From positions 1-5,316 of the forward strand of contig VBLA01000225.1 in the NCBI GenBank assembly GCA_005879245.1: a stretch of DNA of 5,316 nucleotides, written 5' to 3'. Every line of letters begins with the position of its first letter. Position 1 is the first letter of the stretch. The notes under the pieces are model-generated. The model ran no database searches. It saw only the letters and a list, made by a program, of their open reading frames with translations, and was not told the DNA's origin. The DNA is from Deltaproteobacteria bacterium. Lineage in GTDB: Bacteria; Desulfobacterota; Binatia; DP-6. Made by a program: the position numbers and the translations under genes. Shown piece by piece: positions 1 through 4,134 of this stretch.

Positions 1-48
1 GCCAAATAGACTGTAGTCAGGCCTGCCGCGAGAGTGCCACGGCCACGC

Positions 49-64
49 GGGGGAGGGATCCCCC
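49..64. repeat. Short G/C hairpin
   Basis: GGGGG at 49-53 can pair with CCCCC at 60-64 around the six-base loop AGGGAT. No T-run follows on either strand, so it is not a standard intrinsic terminator. Its role is unknown. Confidence 0.3.
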
Positions 65-77
65 TCACGAGTTGACC

Positions 78-291
78 GGCACGTCGACCGCAGCGTGTTT
101 CAGCGGCACAACGTGCGGCGCGACGACGTGCAGGCTGCCGCACTCGAACGGCAGGAGAGCTATCTCGCTCAGAAGCGGGGGACGACCCCGACGCCTACGC
201 CGATCACCCGTAAGGCACGACGTTTAGGGCACGACAGGGCACGGCGTGGTCCGCAGGATTCTCGGGGCACGACGTGTCAGCGACGGCACGC
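78..291 (+). repeat. Dispersed GGCACGAC-type short repeats
   Basis: Copies or near-copies of GGCACGAC lie in the same orientation at 78-85 (GGCACGTC), 105-112 (GGCACAAC), 214-221, 228-235, 238-245 (GGCACGGC), 266-273 and 285-292 (GGCACGCA). Three are exact. Several continue into ACGT (105-114, 214-223, 266-275). Spacing is irregular, from 10 to about 100 bases. The set lies directly before a terminase-like gene pair, so terminase-binding or other iteron-like sites are possible. In GC-rich DNA some of these matches will be chance, and no function is shown. Confidence 0.35.
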
Positions 292-317
292 AACGTTGAG
301 GTTCCTCTGGGTGCTCG

Positions 318-335
318 CGCACTTACCGAAGTGCG
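318..335. repeat. Perfect 7-bp hairpin next to the tRNA-like end
   Basis: CGCACTT at 318-324 pairs with AAGTGCG at 329-335 around the loop ACCG. The right arm overlaps the acceptor end of the tRNA-like fragment. Read on the - strand, the hairpin therefore begins exactly where the tRNA-like sequence ends. No T-run follows, so a classical terminator is not supported. Confidence 0.4.
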
Positions 336-358
336 AAAGGGGGGACTTGAACCCCGCC
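332..358 (-). other. tRNA-Leu-like 3' end (T-arm plus acceptor strand), partial
   Basis: On the - strand the seven-base loop TTCAAGT (complement of 345-351) closes a GGGG/CCCC stem (352-355 with 341-344). It is followed by one C and then CTTTCGC plus A, in the register of acceptor positions 66-72 and the discriminator base. TTCAAGT between G and C runs is typical of the T-arm of bacterial leucine tRNAs. The fifth T-stem pair is a C-C mismatch, no CCA follows, and I could not find a matching D-arm or anticodon arm within the normal distance. It is thus at most a 3' fragment, such as would remain at a phage attachment site in a tRNA gene, or a chance resemblance. Confidence 0.35.
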
Positions 359-424
359 CGCCTCGCGAAAATTCAAGAGTTTTTCCCCCGTCCGACCGCC
401 AAGAACCGCCCCCGACCGCCACGG

Positions 425-445
425 ATTGTGTCCGCCGGACACAAT
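425..445. promoter_or_regulatory. Perfect 10-bp inverted repeat, candidate protein-binding site
   Basis: ATTGTGTCCG at 425-434 is followed by a single C at 435 and the exact reverse complement CGGACACAAT at 436-445. A perfect 10+10 palindrome with a one-base centre is too tight to form a good RNA hairpin and looks more like a site for a dimeric DNA-binding protein. It lies 17 bases before the likely start of the small terminase-like gene, a position suited to an operator or a packaging or replication site. No cognate regulator is in the window. Confidence 0.45.
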
Positions 446-461
446 TTCGCAAGCCCCGGTG

Positions 462-1007
462 ATGCCCGGCGCGCCCATGACGCCGCCAGGGGGCGCAGAG
501 CCGCCTTCGCGGCGCGCTAGAGGCCGTCCCCCGGCACACGGTCTCTCGACCCTGCGTCGGACCGTTGCGCAACTGACGACGCGGCGACTCGACGGGCGGT
601 CGGCCGTGGCGGGTGCCGTGAAGCGCTGGAAGGCCGACCTCAGCGCCGATCTCGGTGGGGATCTCACGCGCGCTCAGCAGACCCTCGTGGAGCTGGCGGC
701 GCAGACCTGGGTGATGGTGGTCAGCCTCGACGACTGGCTACTGCGCCAAGCCTCACTGGTGACGCGCAAGCGGACGGTGCTCCCCGTGCTGCTGCAGCGC
801 CAGCAGCTGGGCGACTCCCTGGCCCGGATGCTCGAACGGCTCGGGCTCGAACGGCGGGCTCGGGATGCGACCGACATCGTGGCGCAGTTGGCGGGCCTCG
901 AGGGCCGGCCCAGGGCAGAGAATAGCGGTGGGTCGTCACGCATCAGCGCGAGAGCTTCCCGCGCGCGCGGAGAGGCTAGGGGAGGCGAAGGAGGGGTTGC
1001 CAGGTGA
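462..1007 (+). CDS. Small helical basic protein, putative phage terminase small subunit
   Basis: No family is recognised with certainty; the call rests mainly on position. The protein is about 181 residues from the ATG at 462. GTG 459, TTG 426 and ATG 477 are alternative starts, and none has a clear Shine-Dalgarno sequence, so the N-terminus is uncertain. Residues 1-25 are rich in Pro and Arg. Residues 26-145 look mostly alpha-helical, with heptad-like Leu spacing and many Arg residues. Residues 147-181 form a low-complexity Gly/Ser/Arg tail that may be disordered or drifting. The TGA stop overlaps the GTG start of the terminase large-subunit gene by four bases (GTGA), a sign of translational coupling. 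Small terminase subunits bind the packaging site and recruit the large ATPase, which fits its size, charge and place. It could instead be an unrelated phage hypothetical protein. Confidence 0.5.
   Translation: MPGAPMTPPGGAEPPSRRARGRPPAHGLSTLRRTVAQLTTRRLDGRSAVAGAVKRWKADLSADLGGDLTRAQQTLVELAAQTWVMVVSLDDWLLRQASLVTRKRTVLPVLLQRQQLGDSLARMLERLGLERRARDATDIVAQLAGLEGRPRAENSGGSSRISARASRARGEARGGEGGVAR
988..996 (+). promoter_or_regulatory. Shine-Dalgarno for the terminase large-subunit GTG start
   Basis: AAGGAGGGG at 988-996 ends seven bases before the GTG at 1004. It lies inside the end of the preceding gene. It supports GTG 1004 as the true start and makes coupled translation of the two genes likely. 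Confidence 0.6.
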
Positions 1008-1719
1008 GTATCGCGAAGTGGAAAACCGATCCGGTCGCCTTCGTCCAGGACGTGCTGCGCAATCCCGAAACTGGCGCGCCCTTCGATCTGTACCCGGCAC
1101 AGGAGCGGTTCCTGCGAGAGGCGCTGACGCCGGGGCCAGACGGCCGGCTGCCGTACTCGGAGATGGTCTACTCGTGCCCGAAGAAGAGTGGGAAGACGGC
1201 GACAGCGGCGATGGCGACGATCTACGTCGTCGTCGTGCTCGGGGTCGGTACGCGGAGGGCTACTGCCTCGCCAACGACCTCGAACAATCAACAGGCCGCG
1301 TCTTCCAGGCCATTGCCCGGATCGTGGAGGCGAGCCCTCTCCTGCGGGAAACCGCGCAGATCATGCAGAGCAAGATCGCGTTCCCGAGCGCGGGCGCGAC
1401 GATCACGGCCTTGGCGAGCGACTACGCGGGGGCAGCGGGGTCGAATCCGACGATCGTCGTCTTTGACGAACTGTGGGGCTATATGAGCGAGCGCGCGCAC
1501 CGGCTGTGGGATGAGATGGTGCCCGTGCCAACGCGAGCGGTTAGCGTACGGCTGACGATCACCTACGCCGGCTTCGAGGGCGAGTCCGACCTGCTCGAAG
1601 CCCTCTACAAGCGCGGGCTGCAGGGCGAGGAGGTCGCGCCGAGTCTCTACCGGCAGCCGGGCCTGCTCATGCTCTGGTCGCACGAGCCGGTCGCACCGTG
1701 GCCCCCCTTTTGGGCGTGA
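1004..1719 (+). pseudogene. Phage terminase large subunit, frameshifted and truncated (ATPase part only)
   Basis: The large subunit is the ATP-driven DNA-packaging motor. Reading from GTG 1004, residues 1-80 contain a YPAQERFL adenine-binding-type segment (30-37) and a Walker A motif, CPKKSGKT, at 58-65. The frame is then lost: VVVVLG continues sensibly only after shifting by one base to GRYAEGYCLANDLEQ, from about 1243. One extra G in the run 1241-1244 would restore it. The second frame carries the Walker B motif TIVVFDELWGY (Asp-Glu, about 1450-1482) and a coupling-type segment, RLTITYAGFE. It stops with TGA at 1717-1719 soon after LWSHEPVAPW. The joined product is about 238 residues, while members of this family are usually about twice that, with a C-terminal nuclease domain. 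No continuation is visible in any + frame after 1700. It is most likely a decayed remnant. The first lesion alone could be a sequencing indel, but the missing second half could not. Confidence 0.8.
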
Positions 1720-1795
1720 TGCCGAGTAGGGGCGGGAAGATAAGGACCCAGCAAGCCAGCGGCCCATGCATCGTCCGCGACTGACGCGCGCGCCG

Positions 1796-1943
1796 TCACT
1801 CGCCCGGCTCAGGCTCGCCGGCCGGTGGCACCGCGCAGAACGCGCCCGACACGAAGGCGTCGGAGGCACAGAGCGTGGACGCGGTTGACGGGATCGAGCG
1901 CGCGCATCTCGGCGGGTGTGCGATCGCGAAAGGCCCGGGGTAG
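1796..1943 (-). pseudogene. Possible remnant of an unknown - strand gene
   Basis: On the - strand, 1868-1943 reads RAFRDRTPAEMRALDPVNRVHALC. After a one-base shift near 1862-1869, it continues as SDAFVSGAFCAVPPAGEPEPGE and stops at 1796-1798. In both pieces the third codon position is mostly G or C: 20 of 23 codons in the second piece by my count. The two pieces lie in different frames, so one extra base near the junction would have to be removed to join them. I recognise no family and see no plausible start, and the surrounding DNA is itself GC-rich. This may be only an artefact of composition. Confidence 0.2.
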
Positions 1944-1946
1944 TCA

Positions 1947-1998
1947 CGCCGATCGGGGATTGCCCGCTTTCGGCGACGTGCCTCAGCCTTGAGGCGCG
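1947..1998 (+). promoter_or_regulatory. Tandem stem-loops in the phosphoesterase leader
   Basis: The first stem-loop pairs CGCCGA (1947-1952) with TCGGCG (1970-1975). Inside it CGGG (1954-1957) pairs with CCCG (1963-1966), giving ten pairs with a small asymmetric internal loop. One base later, CGTGCCTCA (1977-1985) pairs with TGAGGCGCG (1990-1998) around the loop GCCT, giving nine pairs including one G-T. The ribosome binding site follows about 23 bases downstream. No T-run follows either stem, so these are not standard terminators. A regulatory leader RNA or a boundary between transcripts is possible. I recognise no known riboswitch class. Confidence 0.35.
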
Positions 1999-2020
1999 AG
2001 AGGAGACACACGCAGGGAGA

Positions 2021-2030
2021 AAGGGGGGAG
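2021..2030 (+). promoter_or_regulatory. Shine-Dalgarno fixing the phosphoesterase start at 2033
   Basis: AAGGGGGGAG lies directly before ATG 2033, with the AAGGGG portion about six bases away. The frame stays open upstream to a GTG at 1916, but the extra 39 residues look random and would bury the signal peptide, so ATG 2033 is preferred. Confidence 0.6.
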
Positions 2031-2032
2031 CG

Positions 2033-3625
2033 ATGACGCACACTCTATCCAAAACCGAGGCGCAGAGGTGGGGTGACCCGGAGGGTGGGCCGCCAGCATC
2101 GGGCTCACGGATCGTGCTCGCAGCGACGGCGGCGATTTTGGGGCTGCTCGTCGCGACGGGCGCCGCGCGCGCCGCGGGAAACCTGCAGCACGTCAATCAC
2201 ATCATCATCGTGATGCAGGAGAACCATTCGTTCGACAACTACTTCGGCGTGCTCCCCTACGCCAGCGGCACGCCGTATCACAGCGGCGGCGGAAAATGCG
2301 CCGCGAGCGATCACACCTGCGTCGACGGGCTCAGCTGCGCGCGGGATACCGCCGGCCACTACACCTGCAGCAACTCGAATGTGGATGACGACGGCAGCAC
2401 CGTCTTCGCCTTCCACGACGCCAAGTACTGCGTCGGCCCGGATCTCCAGCACGACTGGCCGGGCAGCCACCGCGAGGCCAACTTCAACGATCCCGCCGGC
2501 GCACTGGCGTTCAGCCCAAACGACGGGTTCGTTCTGGTGAACGACGCCACGGAGCAGACCGACAGCGGCGAGAGCCCGACCGACGACGACACGATGGGCT
2601 TCTACAATGAGGGCGACCTGCCGTTCTATTACGCCCTTGCGGAGAGCTTCGCGATCGACGATCGCTACTTCTGCTCGGTCGTCGGCCCGACCTTCCCGAA
2701 TCGTTCCTACGAGATGGCGGCGACGTCCTTCGGCCATCTCACGACCAACGAGATCCTCCCCCCGCCGGGCGGCTACAAGCCGATCACCGGAACCATCTTC
2801 GACCTGCTCGATCAGCACGGCATCAGCTGGGTCAACTATTTCTCCGACCTGCCGACGTCAGGCATCTTCCGGCCGTTCGCGTCTTCCCATACGCAGCCCG
2901 TGAGCGCCTTCTCCGACCAGGCGGCGGCCGGAACGCTGCCCGCCGTGTCGTTCATCGATCCGTCGTTCTTCAAGGATCAGACCATCAACGGCTCGGTGTT
3001 CGAGACCGACGAGCATCCGCCCAACGACATTCGGGCCGGCCAGTACTTCGTCTCGCAGATCGTGAGCGCGGTACGGAACAGCCCGAGCTGGACCGACTCG
3101 ATCGTCCTCATCATCTACGACGAGCACGGCGGCTCCTACGATCACGTCGCTCCGCCTGCGGCTCGGCAAGGGGGCGCGTTGAACCCCGACGGCATCAACC
3201 CCGGCCAATGCGAGGACCTTTCCAACCCGCCGGCCAGCGAGCAGCCCGGGGGTGGCGCGCAGTGTGACATCAGCCGGTCGGATGCGGCGGCGATCTGTCC
3301 GGGGTTCACCGCGACGGGCCCATATCCGGCGAGCTGCGCCAACTTCAATCAGCTCGGCTTCCGGGTGCCGCTCATCGCCGTGTCGCCGTTCTCCAAGCCG
3401 CATTACGTCTCACACACCGTGGGCGATCACACGTCGCTGCTCGCGCTCATCGAGAAGCGATTCTTGAGCCCGACCAGCGAGCAGGTCACCCGGCCGCATA
3501 TGACCGCGCGCGACCTGAACGCGGCGACGCTGGAGGATATGTTCGACTTCAACCGAGCGCCCTCGATGAATACAGCCATTCCGGCGGCGCCGCTCCCGAG
3601 CGCGAGCGACCCGGGCTGCTCCTGA
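2033..3625 (+). CDS. Exported phospholipase C / acid phosphatase family phosphoesterase
   Basis: The 530-residue protein belongs to the phosphoesterase family that includes bacterial phospholipases C and the acid phosphatase AcpA, which cleave phosphate mono- or diesters outside the cytoplasm. Residues 1-47 form a signal peptide: a long polar N-region, a hydrophobic stretch IVLAATAAILGLLVATG (27-43), and a probable cut after AARA (44-47). The N-region lacks a twin-Arg motif, so Sec export is likely. Family motifs appear in order: QENHSFDNYFG (62-72, metal-site Glu and Asn), DDRYFCSVVGPTFPNR (209-224), DEHPPNDIRAGQ (326-337), YDEHGGSYDHVAPP (362-375, metal-site Asp and Glu) and GFRVPLIAVSPF (442-453), followed by GDHTSLLALIEKRF (464-477). 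The mature part has 11 Cys, five within 89-133 and four within 393-435, in segments that look like insertions and suggest disulfides. Length is normal for the family. The substrate cannot be told from sequence. It stands apart from its neighbours and is probably transcribed alone. Confidence 0.93.
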   Translation: MTHTLSKTEAQRWGDPEGGPPASGSRIVLAATAAILGLLVATGAARAAGNLQHVNHIIIVMQENHSFDNYFGVLPYASGTPYHSGGGKCAASDHTCVDGLSCARDTAGHYTCSNSNVDDDGSTVFAFHDAKYCVGPDLQHDWPGSHREANFNDPAGALAFSPNDGFVLVNDATEQTDSGESPTDDDTMGFYNEGDLPFYYALAESFAIDDRYFCSVVGPTFPNRSYEMAATSFGHLTTNEILPPPGGYKPITGTIFDLLDQHGISWVNYFSDLPTSGIFRPFASSHTQPVSAFSDQAAAGTLPAVSFIDPSFFKDQTINGSVFETDEHPPNDIRAGQYFVSQIVSAVRNSPSWTDSIVLIIYDEHGGSYDHVAPPAARQGGALNPDGINPGQCEDLSNPPASEQPGGGAQCDISRSDAAAICPGFTATGPYPASCANFNQLGFRVPLIAVSPFSKPHYVSHTVGDHTSLLALIEKRFLSPTSEQVTRPHMTARDLNAATLEDMFDFNRAPSMNTAIPAAPLPSASDPGCS

Positions 3626-3662
3626 TTCGCGGGTCGAAGGTTTCTACGGCGGCCCGGCCTGT

Positions 3663-3700
3663 TGCACCAGCGGGTGCAGCAACTCGCGCGGCGTCGCGCG
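3663..3700 (+). terminator. Two hairpins after the phosphoesterase gene, possible terminator without T-run
   Basis: TGCACC (3663-3668) pairs with GGTGCA (3673-3678) around AGCG. CGCGCG (3685-3690) pairs with CGCGCG (3695-3700) around GCGT. They start 38 bases after the TGA stop. No T-tract follows, so an intrinsic terminator of the standard type is not supported. They could mark the end of the transcript or protect its 3' end. Confidence 0.25.
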
Positions 3701-3898
3701 GGGTTGAACGTCCCGTGATGCGGGAAGCAATCGGTGAACGGCTGGGCTCGGCTCGTTGAGGGGCTCCGGAGAAGCGGCGGGAGAGGGTCCATGCATGCCC
3801 CCCAGCCCCCCGGCTCGTGTGGGCGCATAAGGCCCCAGGCGACCCGGCACCGAGGGACATCGTCGGCAGAGTCATCGAGAGCGATAGAGTCGCACAAG

Positions 3899-3950
3899 CT
3901 CGTGCTGACGTAGGAGTCAGCCAGCGAGACACTTTAGCGGCGAAAGCCGC
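3899..3950. other. Pair of stem-loops in the gap, possible structured RNA
   Basis: CTCG (3899-3902) pairs with CGAG (3925-3928), and after a small internal loop GCTGAC (3904-3909) pairs with GTCAGC (3916-3921). Eight bases later GCGGC (3937-3941) pairs with GCCGC (3946-3950) around a GAAA tetraloop, a very stable GNRA loop in RNA. No T-run follows. It could be part of a small RNA or a long leader of the downstream gene. No known RNA family is recognised. Confidence 0.25.
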
Positions 3951-4120
3951 GGCGCGTGACGTTCCTGATCGAGCCGTTCACGTTCTTTCACGAGCTCTAC
4001 TAATGAGTTTCGATGCTCCGGCTCCCAACCTGATTCCCCGGAGTTCACGCAGAACCACGATGGACTGGCCGGCCCCCGCAGCTTAACTCCGATTCGTGAC
4101 GCCCCCGTCTACGCCGAGCC

Positions 4121-4127
4121 AAGGAGG
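4121..4127 (+). promoter_or_regulatory. Strong Shine-Dalgarno for the lipase-like gene
   Basis: AAGGAGG ends seven bases before ATG 4135, an ideal spacing. A second in-frame ATG at 4171 would give a more usual signal-peptide start, but it has only GAGAGG touching it, so 4135 is preferred. Confidence 0.65.
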
Positions 4128-4134
4128 GCTTCGG

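Larger units (their letters stand above)
1..461. other. Non-coding, structure-rich region upstream of the terminase pair
   Basis: I find no convincing gene here. Open frames exist, including one entering from the left edge and ending at the TAG at 224-226, but their predicted proteins are Arg/Pro/Thr-rich and show no domain or steady codon bias. The stretch does contain a G/C hairpin at 49-64, a family of GGCACGAC-like repeats between 78 and 291, a perfect hairpin at 318-335, a tRNA-like 3' end on the - strand at 332-358, and a perfect inverted repeat at 425-445. In phages, the DNA just before the small terminase gene often carries the packaging (cos or pac) site, so some of these structures could belong to one. 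That link is inference from position only. Confidence 0.5.
1720..2032. other. Gap between the terminase remnant and the phosphoesterase gene
   Basis: These 313 bases hold no intact gene. The left part (about 1796-1943) may contain a frameshifted - strand gene remnant. The right part (1947-1998) holds two abutting stem-loops ahead of the phosphoesterase ribosome binding site. No T-tract terminator is visible for the terminase operon, and I could not pick out a convincing -35/-10 promoter. Confidence 0.5.
3626..4134. other. 509-base gap between the two exported-enzyme genes
   Basis: No convincing gene is seen. Open frames here, for example a + frame from GTG 3817 to the TAA at 4084-4086 and a long - strand frame, show no domain and no strong codon bias. 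The codon mix of 3817-4086 is more AT-containing at third positions than in the flanking genes. A short + frame following the TAG at 3935 encodes VTFLIEPFTFFHELY and ends at 4003; it could be the tail of a lost gene, but this is too short to judge. The gap holds hairpins at 3663-3700 and 3899-3950. TACTAAT at 3998-4004 is a weak -10-like match before the lipase-like gene, without a good -35. Confidence 0.5.

Noticed and set aside
95..520. Open + frame of 141 codons before the terminase genes
   Set aside because: The protein is rich in Arg, Pro and Thr, shows no domain, and runs through the repeats, the tRNA-like fragment and the palindrome. The overlapping frames in both directions look just as open, as expected in GC-rich DNA.
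204..667. Open - strand frames over the start of the small terminase-like gene
   Set aside because: They are Arg/Gly/Ser-rich, lack ribosome binding sites and known motifs, and overlap a better-supported + strand gene.
336..2028. Inverted matches AAAGGGGGG (336-344), CCCCCCTTT (1702-1710) and AAAGGGGGG (2020-2028) as possible element ends
   Set aside because: One match lies at the terminase breakpoint, which is suggestive, but the 9-mer is a simple G/A run, one copy is just the ribosome binding site of the phosphoesterase, and the matches do not extend.
2105..2818. Long - strand frame (237 codons) opposite the phosphoesterase
   Set aside because: It is the antisense shadow of a gene whose + strand frame carries all family motifs. 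The Val/Ala/Arg-rich product shows no motif.
2858..3403. Long - strand frame opposite the 3' half of the phosphoesterase
   Set aside because: Same reason: a mirror of codon bias on the coding strand, with no recognisable domain.
3817..4086. Possible 89-codon gene in the gap, starting at GTG 3817
   Set aside because: There is no ribosome binding site, mixed third positions and no recognisable motif. It overlaps the stem-loops and reads through the gap without features.
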